64,000 nt of DNA, taken from NCBI RefSeq assembly GCF_007995085.1, contig NZ_VOQS01000005.1:2232001-2296000 (forward strand). The letters run 5' to 3'. The stretch is from Paraburkholderia azotifigens. Lineage in GTDB: Bacteria > Pseudomonadota > Gammaproteobacteria > Burkholderiales > Burkholderiaceae. The notes under the pieces were generated by a model. That model did no database searches and had not been told where the DNA came from. It was given only the letters and a program-made list of their open reading frames with translations. Positions 18,808 through 27,092 of this stretch are shown in pieces. Numbering within the stretch: the stretch's first letter is position 1; each line of letters begins with the position of its first letter. A program made the position numbers and the translations under genes.

Positions 18808-20001
18808 ATGCGTGCCAACGATGCTAACGTGCTGGCACTGAGCCGCGTGCATGCGGTGCGTCCGCAATGGCGCGGCGTCGTGGCGGCGTGCGACGCGGTG
18901 CGTCTTCCGGACTTCACGCTGCTGCACGCGGGGCCTCCGTTCGACGACCCGCGCAAGCCCTCGGTGCCCGTGCGCTCGTCGGCGGTCCTGTGCTGCCTGT
19001 ACGAAGGCTGGGCGAAGGACGAAGCTCAGGCCGAACGCCTGATCGAGCAAGGCGACGTGCGCCTCGAATGTGCGCAGGCGTATGGCGTGGTGACGCCGCT
19101 CGCGGCTGTCGTTTCTCCGCGCACGATGCTCGTCGAAGTCGCGGATGCGAACGATCCCACGGCGCGCGCGTGGTCGTTGCTCGGAAGCGGCGCGGGTCCG
19201 CAGATCCGTTTCGGCAGCCGCGATGTACGCATACTCGAACGCATGAAGTGGCGCGATGCGGTGCTCGCGCCCGCGCTCGATGAAGCGCTCGCACGAGGTC
19301 CAGTCGATCTGCTCGCACTGGCGCGAGCCGGTCTCGATGACGGCGACGACCTCCATGCGCGCACCACGGGCGCGACCGCCGCGTTGCGCGCGCTGCTCGC
19401 CTCGCGTCTGGATCATGGGGAAGTCGACGCGATGCTGGCGCAGACGCCGCTCTTTTTTCTCACGCTCTGGATGGCCGGATGCGCGCTGATGCTGTCGGCG
19501 GCCGCGAGCGATGGACAATCCGCGTCGACGCTCGTCGTGGCACTGGCGGGCAACGGAGAACGCGTGGGTATCCGGCTCGCGGGCGCCCCGTCGCGCTGGG
19601 TTACCGCCGCTGCGCACGCGCCGGAGGGGCCGCGCAGCGATCCGCAACAGCAGACAGCCGCCGCGCTGCTCACGGGCGACAGCGGCGTCATCGACGCGGC
19701 GGGTTTCGGTGCGCAGGCGCTCGCGTTCGCGCCGGAATCCGCGCAAGCGTTCGAGACATACCTGCCGGCGGGGTGGCGCGATCGGCAAGCGCGCATCCAT
19801 ACAGGTCCACATCCTGCGTTCGACGGATTGCCCGGAGTGCTGGATGCGGCGCGTGTGGTTCGGGAAGGTATCGCGCCCCTCGCCGCGATTGCGATGATCG
19901 GCGCCGACGGACACGCGGGCTTGCTGGGCCGAGGCCTTTACGCGGCGCCGCCCGAACTCTTCGCGCGTGCACTGACCAGACTATCGGGTGATGCCGTATG
20001 A
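18808..20001 (+). CDS. DUF1116 protein (AllG-like, related to a subunit of oxamate carbamoyltransferase)
   Basis: This 397-residue protein has DUF1116 family features. The family includes E. coli AllG/YlbE, which acts with AllF/FdrA and AllH in carbamoyl transfer involving oxamate in anaerobic allantoin use. No fdrA, allH or carbamate kinase gene is visible anywhere in the window, so this copy stands alone. ATG 18808 follows the previous stop by two bases and the end overlaps hpxZ by four, placing it firmly in the operon. It may be a stand-alone carbamoyl or amide-processing enzyme for the pathway intermediate. The family call is from memory and moderately secure. Confidence 0.7.
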   Translation: MRANDANVLALSRVHAVRPQWRGVVAACDAVRLPDFTLLHAGPPFDDPRKPSVPVRSSAVLCCLYEGWAKDEAQAERLIEQGDVRLECAQAYGVVTPLAAVVSPRTMLVEVADANDPTARAWSLLGSGAGPQIRFGSRDVRILERMKWRDAVLAPALDEALARGPVDLLALARAGLDDGDDLHARTTGATAALRALLASRLDHGEVDAMLAQTPLFFLTLWMAGCALMLSAAASDGQSASTLVVALAGNGERVGIRLAGAPSRWVTAAAHAPEGPRSDPQQQTAAALLTGDSGVIDAAGFGAQALAFAPESAQAFETYLPAGWRDRQARIHTGPHPAFDGLPGVLDAARVVREGIAPLAAIAMIGADGHAGLLGRGLYAAPPELFARALTRLSGDAV

Positions 20002-20387
20002 GCGTAGAGCCGGTTAACGATCCCGAGACGCTCGCGGCCGTCGAAGCCGCATTCGATCAATACGAGCTCGCGCTCACGACCAACGATGTTGCCGTGCTCG
20101 ACACGCTCTTCTGGAACAGCACGCATACGCTGCGCTTCGGCGCGACGGAAAACCTGCATGGCTACGATGCGATCCGCGATTTTCGTGCGCAGCGCCCGGG
20201 CAAGGGACTGATGCGCACGATCGTGAGTCGTTCGGTGACGACCTTCGGGGCGGACTTCGCCGTCGCGAACATCGCGTTCACGCGCGAAGGCGAGGCGCGC
20301 ATCGGGCGGCAGTCGCAGACGTGGATACGGATCGACGGTCAATGGCGCGTGGTCGCGGCGCATGTCAGCTGGATGGACCCGTCGTGA
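19998..20387 (+). CDS. hpxZ: HpxZ-like SnoaL/NTF2-fold protein (oxalurate catabolism)
   Basis: This 129-residue NTF2-fold protein has the pattern of HpxZ/DUF3225: AAFDQYELALTTNDVAVLD, FWNSTHTLRFGATENLHG and the C-terminal RQSQTWIRIDGQWRVVAAHVSW. In Klebsiella, hpxZ sits beside the hpxWXY genes for oxalurate and oxamate breakdown. The exact role of the protein is not established. Here it overlaps both the DUF1116 gene and the amidase gene, a linkage that strongly suggests oxalurate-like chemistry. Confidence 0.85.
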   Translation: MSVEPVNDPETLAAVEAAFDQYELALTTNDVAVLDTLFWNSTHTLRFGATENLHGYDAIRDFRAQRPGKGLMRTIVSRSVTTFGADFAVANIAFTREGEARIGRQSQTWIRIDGQWRVVAAHVSWMDPS

Positions 20388-21589
20388 TGCAAAACGATCT
20401 GCTGCAACCGGGGCTGCACGGGGCCTTCGTTGCCGACGGCTTCGATGCGTTGCCTGCCGCCGCGCGTCCGCCGCGCTCGGGCGACAAACTCGCGGGCCTG
20501 CGCATCGCGGTGAAGGACGTGTTCGATATCTCCGGGCTTCGTACGGGCAGCGGCAATCTTGCGTGGCGCGACGAACAGCCGGTCGCCGCCAGGACGGCGC
20601 TGGCTGTTCGCGCGTTGCTCGAAGAAGGCGCGCAATGGATCGGTAAAACGGTCACCGATGAACTGACCTACAGCCTCGCCGGCGTGAACGCGCACTATGG
20701 CACGCCCGTCAATCCCGCCGATCCCGCACGCATTCCGGGCGGATCGTCGTCGGGATCGGTGGTGGCCGTGGCGGCGGAGCACGCGGACATCGCGCTCGGC
20801 ACCGATTGCGGCGGCTCGGTGCGGTTGCCGGCGAGCTATTGCGGCGTGTGGGGCATGCGGCCCACACACGGGCGCATCGCGGCGGACGGCTGTCTCACGC
20901 TTGCGCACAGCTTCGACACGGTCGGCTGGTTTGCGAGGGACGCTCGCAGGCTCGCCGATGTGTTCGAAGTGCTGGCGCGCAGCATCGTCATGGAGCGCGA
21001 CGAACCGTTCGGCCCGCACGTGCCGCGCAACCTGCTTGCCTGCGTCGATGCGCCGGTGTTGGCGCGCTTCGAAGCATCGCTGCCGGCACTCGGCGACGCG
21101 GTGACGTTCGTCGAGCCCAAGGCGTCGCTTGCCGATTGGGCTCAGGCGTTTCGCGTGCTGCAAGCGGCGGAAATCGCGCAACGCTATGGCGCATGGGCGC
21201 ACGAGCACGCCGCGAGCTTTGGGCCCGACGTCGGCGCGCGCTTTGCGATGAGCCGGACCATCACCCGCGAACAGGTCGCCGACGCGCAGCGCGTTCGCAT
21301 CGAAGCGATCCGCACGATGGCCGATGCGCTGCCGCAAGGCACGTACTGGCTCGTGCCGACCGTGCCGGGCATCGCGCCCCGCGCGGATGCTTCAGCGGAA
21401 GCAGTCGATCACGCGCGCACGCGCTCGCAGCAGATGCTGTGCGTCGCGGGCCTCGCAGGCCTGCCGCAAGTAAGCATGCCGTGGACGAGTTTCGAGGGCG
21501 CGCCCGTCGGCTTGTCGCTGATCGGCGCGCGCGGCTCGGACGAAGGTGTGCTGCGCGCCGCACGCGCGGTGCACGAAGCCATGCGGTAG
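20387..21589 (+). CDS. Amidase-signature hydrolase (AtzE/HpxY-like)
   Basis: This 400-residue amidase has the complete Ser-cisSer-Lys triad. Lys43 lies in RIAVKDVFD, the cis-Ser in IPGGSSSGS (about residue 121) and nucleophile Ser144 in GTDCGGSVRLPAS. It is shorter than most amidase-family members (450-500) because the C-terminal part is compact. It overlaps hpxZ by one base (TGATG), the arrangement seen for AtzE/HpxY-type amidases acting on carboxybiuret or oxalurate. No AtzG/HpxX small subunit gene is visible. Hydrolysis of an oxalurate- or ureido-like intermediate is inferred. Confidence 0.88.
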   Translation: MQNDLLQPGLHGAFVADGFDALPAAARPPRSGDKLAGLRIAVKDVFDISGLRTGSGNLAWRDEQPVAARTALAVRALLEEGAQWIGKTVTDELTYSLAGVNAHYGTPVNPADPARIPGGSSSGSVVAVAAEHADIALGTDCGGSVRLPASYCGVWGMRPTHGRIAADGCLTLAHSFDTVGWFARDARRLADVFEVLARSIVMERDEPFGPHVPRNLLACVDAPVLARFEASLPALGDAVTFVEPKASLADWAQAFRVLQAAEIAQRYGAWAHEHAASFGPDVGARFAMSRTITREQVADAQRVRIEAIRTMADALPQGTYWLVPTVPGIAPRADASAEAVDHARTRSQQMLCVAGLAGLPQVSMPWTSFEGAPVGLSLIGARGSDEGVLRAARAVHEAMR

Positions 21590-21662
21590 TCTCGCCGGGA
21601 CGTTGCCTGGCGATGGATGAGCAAAGCGGTTCTCCGATTGAAGCACACCAAAAGGAACGTCC

Positions 21663-22493
21663 ATGACGAAGCACTTGAGCGAAGCGCAGATCGCGCACTT
21701 CAAACAGCACGGCTATGTCTACCCGATGCGCGCGATCAGCGCGGAAGAGGCCGCGGAATATCGACGCATCGTCGAGCAATACGAGGCGTCTTCCGGCGAG
21801 GACGTCAACAAGACTCTGAAAATCAAGGGTCATCTGGCGCTGCCCGCTATCGTCGAGCTCGCGCGTCATCCCGTCATTCTCGATGCTGTCGAAGATCTCA
21901 TTGGGCCGGACATCATGTTGTTCGGCGCGTCCATCTTCGCAAAGAACGGACGCGATCCGCGTTATGTGTCGTGGCATCAGGACTCGACCTATTTTGGGCT
22001 CACGCCGCATGAGGAAGTGACGGTGTGGGTCGCGCTCACACCCGCGAATTCGATCAACGGTGTGCTGCGCGTGCTGCCCGGTTCACACAGCGGCCCTGAT
22101 CTGAAGCACGTCGAAACCTACGCAAAGGACAACATGCTCGCGAAAGGGCAGACGCTTGTCGGTATCGACGAGAACCTCGCCGTCGAAATGCCGCTGCAGC
22201 CGGGTGAATTTTCGATGCATCACGAACGCACCGCGCACAGCTCGCTGCCGAATCGTTCGGATGACAGGCGTATCGGCTTCGCATTCTTCTACGTGCCGGC
22301 GCATGTCCGCTCGGCCTCGGGCCGGCGTCGCGCGACGCTCGTGCGCGGCGTCGACCGCTTTGATCACTGGGACGCCGACACGCTGCCCGAATACGATTGC
22401 GATCCACGCTCGATGAGCGAACTCGCGCAAACGTGGGGCGAATATAAGGACGGTGAAGTGAAGCAGGCAGCGGACATGGCCGCGCCGCAATGA
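21663..22493 (+). CDS. Phytanoyl-CoA dioxygenase (PhyH)-family Fe(II)/2-oxoglutarate oxygenase
   Basis: This 276-residue protein has the PhyH double-stranded beta-helix. The metal-binding HxD is in YVSWHQDSTYFG (near residue 105), the distal His in HHERTAHSSLPN, and a following Arg (DDRRIGF) fits 2-oxoglutarate binding. It is the last gene of the plus-strand run, 73 bases after the amidase, and a strong hairpin follows it. It may hydroxylate or demethylate the growth substrate before the hydrolytic steps. Substrate not deducible. Confidence 0.9.
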   Translation: MTKHLSEAQIAHFKQHGYVYPMRAISAEEAAEYRRIVEQYEASSGEDVNKTLKIKGHLALPAIVELARHPVILDAVEDLIGPDIMLFGASIFAKNGRDPRYVSWHQDSTYFGLTPHEEVTVWVALTPANSINGVLRVLPGSHSGPDLKHVETYAKDNMLAKGQTLVGIDENLAVEMPLQPGEFSMHHERTAHSSLPNRSDDRRIGFAFFYVPAHVRSASGRRRATLVRGVDRFDHWDADTLPEYDCDPRSMSELAQTWGEYKDGEVKQAADMAAPQ

Positions 22494-22502
22494 ATGACGC
22501 CG

Positions 22503-22539
22503 CCCTGAATCGCAACGCTCGACACGCTGCGATTCAGGG
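22503..22539. terminator. Probable bidirectional terminator between PhyH and ABC genes
   Basis: A perfect 12-bp stem (CCCTGAATCGCA at 22503-22514 with TGCGATTCAGGG at 22528-22539) lies between two convergent genes. There is no long T run. Confidence 0.55.
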
Positions 22540-22545
22540 TTCGCC

Positions 22546-23445
22546 TCAGGCGAGCTTCGAGGTCTCGCTCCAGTCGTCGGCTGTGTGATGCGGCGCGCGA
22601 AAACGTGCAAGAAACTGCCGCGCGCGCGGCGTTTGCGGCGCGCTGAAGAACTGCTCGGGCGGCGCGCTCTCGACGATCTGGCCCGCATCCATGAACACGA
22701 CCCGGCTTGCCACCTGGCGCGCGAACTCCATCTCGTGCGTGACGATCACCATGGTCGCTCCTTCTTGCGCGAGCGAGCGCATCACGTGCAGCACTTCGCC
22801 GACGAGCATCGGGTCGAGCGCGCTGGTGGGTTCGTCGAACAGCAGGATGTCGGGCTTTATCGCGAGCGCGCGCGCGATGCCCACGCGCTGCTTCTGCCCG
22901 CCCGACAGCCGCGACGGAAACGCATCCATCTTGCCCGCGAGACCGACGCGCTCCAGCAGCCGTTCCGCTTCCGCACGCACTTCGTCGCGCGATCGACCGA
23001 GAACATGCAAGGGCGCTTCCATCACGTTCTGCAGTACCGTCAGATGCGGCCACAGCGCGAAGTGTTGAAACACCATGCCGATGCGCGCACGCGAACGCGC
23101 GAGTTCGGCGTCGCTCATCTTGATGGACGAACCTTCGCGCACACCCATGCGCCGGTTCGACACATGGACCGTGCCCGCGTCGGGAATTTCAAGCCAGTTC
23201 ACACAGCGCAGCAGCGTCGACTTGCCGCAACCCGACGGTCCGAGCAGGCACACGGTCTCGCCCTTGTGCACGGTGAGCGACACGTCGCGCAGCACTTTGT
23301 TCTCGCCGAACGACTTCGAGATGCCGTTGAGTTGCAGGACTGTTTCGGTGCCTGGCCGCGCCGCTTCGCCGGAAAGGCTGGACGATGGCCCGGCTGCATC
23401 GGCTGCGCGCATGATGGTGGGCGGGACGTCGTTCGAAATGTTCAT
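22546..23445 (-). CDS. Amino acid-type ABC transporter ATP-binding protein
   Basis: This 299-residue ATPase has Walker A LLGPSGCGKSTLL, Q-loop MVFQHFALWPH, signature SRLSGGQKQRV and Walker B ILLFDEPTSALDP followed by the switch His in VTHEME. It belongs to the HisP/GlnQ group for polar compounds. A roughly 35-residue N-terminal extension (from MNISNDVPP) is unusual. ATG 23445 overlaps the permease stop by four bases. It energises the importer encoded by the next three minus-strand genes. Confidence 0.95.
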   Translation of the reverse strand: MNISNDVPPTIMRAADAAGPSSSLSGEAARPGTETVLQLNGISKSFGENKVLRDVSLTVHKGETVCLLGPSGCGKSTLLRCVNWLEIPDAGTVHVSNRRMGVREGSSIKMSDAELARSRARIGMVFQHFALWPHLTVLQNVMEAPLHVLGRSRDEVRAEAERLLERVGLAGKMDAFPSRLSGGQKQRVGIARALAIKPDILLFDEPTSALDPMLVGEVLHVMRSLAQEGATMVIVTHEMEFARQVASRVVFMDAGQIVESAPPEQFFSAPQTPRARQFLARFRAPHHTADDWSETSKLA

Positions 23446-24101
23446 GCTCTGCGTTCCTCGGCAAATCTCGAGAGTAAGCCGCTGCCGCTTTCGATCACGA
23501 GGCAGATGGCCCAGTACAGCAGCACAGCCGTGACGAACGCGGCAAACGGAATGAAATAGGTTGCCTGAATGCCGTTCATCTGATGCGTGAGTTCGCCGAC
23601 TGCGATGACCGTGAGAAACGCGCTGTCCTTGACGATCTGCACGAGCTGATTGCCGATCATCGGCAAGGCGACGGTGAAGACCTGCGGCAGGATGATCCGG
23701 CGAACCAGACTGAAGCCATGAAAGCCATAGGCGCGCGCGGCTTCGATCATCGGCGTGGGCAGACCGGCCCACGCACCGCGTAATAGCTCGGCCATGTAGG
23801 CGGTGTTGTAGAGAATCAGCGCGATGGCGCCGGCCCACCAGTTCGACAGACGAATGCCCGCCGTGGGCAGGCCGAAATAGATCAGATAGACGAACAGCAG
23901 GAAGGGCGCGCAGCGCATCGCGTCGACATAGAGCGTCGCGAGCCGCGCGATTGCGGGGCGTTTCGACATCAACGCGGGCGTCAGCAGCGCGCCGAGCACG
24001 AGCGAGGCGACCGCCGCCACCGCAAGCAGACCGAGTGTGTCGAGCAGGCCGGACAGCACGTCCGCGCGCTGTTGCCAGACGATCAGGAAGTGCTCCGTCA
24101 T
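23442..24101 (-). CDS. ABC transporter permease (HisM/GlnP type), second subunit
   Basis: This 219-residue membrane protein has about five transmembrane segments and the EAA loop EAARAYGFHGFSLVRRIILPQ near residue 135. It pairs with the adjacent permease and overlaps it and the ATPase gene by four bases each. Polar amino acid-type import is expected. Confidence 0.94.
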   Translation of the reverse strand: MTEHFLIVWQQRADVLSGLLDTLGLLAVAAVASLVLGALLTPALMSKRPAIARLATLYVDAMRCAPFLLFVYLIYFGLPTAGIRLSNWWAGAIALILYNTAYMAELLRGAWAGLPTPMIEAARAYGFHGFSLVRRIILPQVFTVALPMIGNQLVQIVKDSAFLTVIAVGELTHQMNGIQATYFIPFAAFVTAVLLYWAICLVIESGSGLLSRFAEERRA

Positions 24102-24742
24102 GTGCGAGCCTCCACGGGTTGGCGGCGCTCGATTATGCGTTGAGCCTTGACGAGCACGAACACGATCAGCCCGTAAAGCACGAGCGCAAAAACGAAAGGC
24201 GGTAATGGATCATAGGTGCGGGCGCCGACGCGCAAAGCCGCGCGCGTGATCTCGACGATGCCGATCACGGCGACTGCGGGCGTCGACTTGATCTGCAAGG
24301 TCATTTCGTTGACGAGGCCCGGCAGGCTTGCGCGCCAGATCTGTGGCATCACGATGCGGCGAAAGCGCACTGTCCGCGGCATCGCGAAGGCGAGCGCCGC
24401 GTCGTATTGATCGCGCGGAAAGTTGATCAGGGCCGCGCGCCAGATCTCGCAGTTGAATGCGGCGGTGCTGATGGTGAGCGCGAGTATCGCGGCCGGTGTC
24501 GGATCGAGCGAGATGCCGAACTGCGGCAGCGCAAAAAAGATCAGTAGCGTGAGCGTCACGGCCGGACATGAGCGGATGAGGCTCACATAGCCGACGACGA
24601 TGCGGTTCAGGAACGGCACGCGTGCCCAGCGGATCAGTGCGAGGCCGAGCCCCAGCGGGACACCGAGCACGATGCTGACGACCGAAAGAACCACGGTCGC
24701 CAGCGCCCCCTGAGCGATGCTCCAATAGTCGAAGGCGTTCAT
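24098..24742 (-). CDS. ABC transporter permease (HisQ/GlnP type), first subunit
   Basis: This 214-residue membrane protein has several hydrophobic segments. The coupling loop has the form AALAFAMPRTVRFRRIVMPQ near residue 135. It overlaps the second permease gene and lies 21 bases after the binding protein. Together they form the transmembrane pore of the importer. Confidence 0.93.
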   Translation of the reverse strand: MNAFDYWSIAQGALATVVLSVVSIVLGVPLGLGLALIRWARVPFLNRIVVGYVSLIRSCPAVTLTLLIFFALPQFGISLDPTPAAILALTISTAAFNCEIWRAALINFPRDQYDAALAFAMPRTVRFRRIVMPQIWRASLPGLVNEMTLQIKSTPAVAVIGIVEITRAALRVGARTYDPLPPFVFALVLYGLIVFVLVKAQRIIERRQPVEART

Positions 24743-24763
24743 CGATGCGGGATCACGAAGACG

Positions 24764-25633
24764 TCAGTTGACCGACTGCGGCATGTCCTTGTAGCTCGCA
24801 CCGAGCCACTTCTGTTGAAGCTGGTACATCTCGCCGCTCTTGCGCAGTTCGAGCAGCGCGGCATCGACCATCTTCAACACGTCGGTGTTGCCCTTTTTCA
24901 CGGCCCACGCGATATAGGTCGGCTTGCCGATCGCCTGGCCGACGGTGAACACATCCGGCCGGGTCTTGGCCAGCGAGTTCAGACTGATCTGCGTGTTGGC
25001 GACAGCGTCGACCCGACCGACGCCGAGATCCTGATAGGCCTCCGGGTACGACTGGTATTCGATGATCTGCTTGATGCCATTTCCGCCATGCTTCTTCTTC
25101 AGTTGTTCGTCGAAGAGCTTCAGGTCCGCGAGCATGGCGCTGCCTGTTTCTGCGCCGACTACCTTGCCGACGAGATCGTCCGGGGTCTTGATCGGCGAAC
25201 CTTTTTTCGTTGCATAGAACGTGATGGCTTCGCAGGTCGGGGAGGCAAAGTCAAAGGTCTTCTTGCGTTCTTCGGTGACGAGCACGGCGGTGAGCGCCAT
25301 GTCGTACTTGCCGGTGGTCACGCCGGGCAAAATGCCGGACCACGGCATGATCTGCTGCTTCACGTCGATGCCGATCTTTTTGCGCACCAGCGCGAGGAGG
25401 TCGTTGTCATAGCCCGTGTTCTTGCCGTCAGCCACGAACTCGAACGGGTTGTAGTCGTCCTCGGTTGCGACGCTCAGATAGCCGCGTGCCTTGATTTCTT
25501 CGGTGCTGGCAGCGTGCGCCGCGTGAACGATGCCGAAGGTGGCGACGAGCGCAAATGCACATGTGCGCAGGAACGTGACGGCGGTGCGCTGTTTCGACTG
25601 AGCAGAATCGCGGCGAGTGAGACGGACTGACAT
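24764..25633 (-). CDS. ABC transporter substrate-binding protein (family 3, polar amino acid type)
   Basis: This 289-residue periplasmic protein has an Arg-rich leader plus a hydrophobic signal peptide ending near HAAHA-AS. A family 3 solute-binding fold follows (YLSVATEDDYNPFEFV near residue 50, GYDNDLLALVRKKIG, GKYDMALTAVLVTEERKKT, GVGRVDAVANTQISL). It should capture the substrate for the downstream permeases. Given the locus, the ligand may be an N-heterocycle or a ureido acid rather than an amino acid. ATG 25633 has AAAGGGG upstream. Confidence 0.93.
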   Translation of the reverse strand: MSVRLTRRDSAQSKQRTAVTFLRTCAFALVATFGIVHAAHAASTEEIKARGYLSVATEDDYNPFEFVADGKNTGYDNDLLALVRKKIGIDVKQQIMPWSGILPGVTTGKYDMALTAVLVTEERKKTFDFASPTCEAITFYATKKGSPIKTPDDLVGKVVGAETGSAMLADLKLFDEQLKKKHGGNGIKQIIEYQSYPEAYQDLGVGRVDAVANTQISLNSLAKTRPDVFTVGQAIGKPTYIAWAVKKGNTDVLKMVDAALLELRKSGEMYQLQQKWLGASYKDMPQSVN

Positions 25634-26060
25634 GAAGAGCCCCTTTGATAGTGGTAGCAACCGCGCGCGCAACGCTTCTTGCGCACGCGATCAGCGAAGA
25701 TGATCATCGAATCGCTAATTTGTTTGGATACTGACGATTCTGCTTTTGAATATGCAAGGGGTATGCCAACGATCTCTTTCTCCGCGAGCGACGGATGCAG
25801 CGGGGCATAAGGTCCGAAAAGGGTGTTGGCGCAAAAATGCGTGGTGCACCACGCATGTTTTAAAAGCCTTGTAATCGTGCATAGGCGCACCGAGTTGCGA
25901 CATACGATACGGGCAATCCGCGGATTGCTTGCCGAAAGGCAAATCCGCACGGAATTCAGCGGGTGGGATCTTCGTCCGGAGGAAAATGCGATGTATGCTG
26001 ACGAACATCGCGCGCAGCGCATCGACGATCAGCATGCAAGGCAAACGGAACTCTCAGCAC
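25634..26060. promoter_or_regulatory. Divergent control region between the ABC operon and the second marR
   Basis: AT-richer than its surroundings. It carries a perfect 20-bp palindrome at 25837-25856 and no gene I can support. Upstream in-frame starts of the marR reading frame (25929, 25986, 25995) fall inside it. Confidence 0.5.
25837..25856. promoter_or_regulatory. Perfect 20-bp palindrome, candidate MarR operator
   Basis: ATGCGTGGTGCACCACGCAT reads identically on both strands. Its core GGTGCACC matches the GGTACACC elements in front of the amidohydrolase gene. It lies about 200 bases from each flanking start, as expected for a site controlling both the ABC operon and marR. Confidence 0.65.
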
Positions 26061-26588
26061 ATGGACGCATTAACGACAACTGGCCTTGCCGACGACAACG
26101 ACACGGAGCCGGTACTCACATGGCGCGACACGGCGCTCAGTCAACGGCCCGGCTTTCTGATCCGGCGGCTGCATCAGATTCACGTGGCTCTCTTCATGGA
26201 AGAATGCGCGGCCGAAGGCATTACGCCGGTGCAATACAGCATTCTCACGGCGCTCGAGCAGCTGGGACCTTCGGAGCAGGTCGTGCTGTCGCGCGCCGTG
26301 GGGTTGGATCGCGCGAACACGGCGGATGTGATCGCGCGGCTGGCGCAGCGGCGCTTCGTGCAGAGCCGTGTGTCGCGCATGGATCGGAGGAAGAAGGTCG
26401 CGGAGTTGACTGGCGTGGGACATGCGCTGCTCGCGCGGCTGGAGTCACCCGTCGCGCGAGCGCACGAGAGGACCATTGCCGCGCTGCCAGTCGAGGAGCG
26501 TAAGACGTTTCTCAGGCAACTGCTGCTGCTAGTCGAAAAGAGCAACGAACTTAGCCGCACGCCCGTTGTGAGCCTGACCGATGCCTGA
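26061..26588 (+). CDS. MarR-family transcriptional regulator (second paralogue)
   Basis: This 175-residue MarR protein has SQRPGFLIRRLHQIH, GITPVQYSILTALEQLG, the recognition-helix region LDRANTADVIARLAQRRFV and the wing MDRRKKVAELTGVG. It matches the regulator at 12168 over its length, so the two ends of the locus carry paralogous repressors. The start is uncertain. ATG 26061 gives an N-terminus like the paralogue's. ATG 25986 or 25995 would follow a GGAGG at 25978-25982 but add an unusual leader. Confidence 0.88.
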   Translation: MDALTTTGLADDNDTEPVLTWRDTALSQRPGFLIRRLHQIHVALFMEECAAEGITPVQYSILTALEQLGPSEQVVLSRAVGLDRANTADVIARLAQRRFVQSRVSRMDRRKKVAELTGVGHALLARLESPVARAHERTIAALPVEERKTFLRQLLLLVEKSNELSRTPVVSLTDA

Positions 26589-26776
26589 TACCGATAGCCG
26601 GAGTTGTCACGTTGCCGAGCTGATCGCGTAACACGCGAGTAATGCGCAATTGCGAGCCGTTCTGTTGGCTGCACAACAGCTATTGATTTATCCGAGCCTC
26701 GCACCCGGTTGTTGCGTAGCCGGTTCGTGGCCGCATTCACGAGCGTCACTCTCCGCCCCTTTTCTGCCAGCATCCG
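26589..26776. other. Intergenic stretch
   Basis: I see no gene, repeat or convincing hairpin here. Confidence 0.4.
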
Positions 26777-27034
26777 TCATTCGATAGATGGCTGGAGCTT
26801 GATGTCGTCCTCCGTAATGTCGATCCGATAGATCGGAAACGTGCTGGGCACGTGGATGGTGGACGTGGAGAACACCAGGCCGAGGACGCCGACGTTGGCG
26901 CGCAAAAGGTGTTCGCCCGGTTCGAGGTACAGGTCGACGCCTTCGCTCGTGGTGATAGCCGCGGTCCGACGACCGTCAACCGGCAGATCGACCTTCACGC
27001 CCGCGGCGAACAGGGCGTCTGCATTGGTTTGCTA
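26777..27034 (-). pseudogene. Possible C-terminal fragment of a small lipoprotein-like gene
   Basis: An open minus-strand frame reads NADALFAAGVKVDLPVDGRR, then EGVDLYLEPGEHLLRANVG, and ends IYRIDITEDDIKLQPSIE. The 'DG...LEPGEH.L' pattern recalls DUF2846-type lipoproteins, in which a beta-sandwich domain follows a lipobox signal peptide. The frame meets a stop about 12 codons before its first usable GTG, and no lipobox or signal peptide is present. I read it as the truncated 3' part of such a gene. An intact 73-residue protein from GTG 26998 is possible but less likely. Confidence 0.4.
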
Positions 27035-27092
27035 CGGCCATTGGGATGCACCCTGCTAAACTCGTTCCGATCAGTCGTTCACTAAGTCAATC

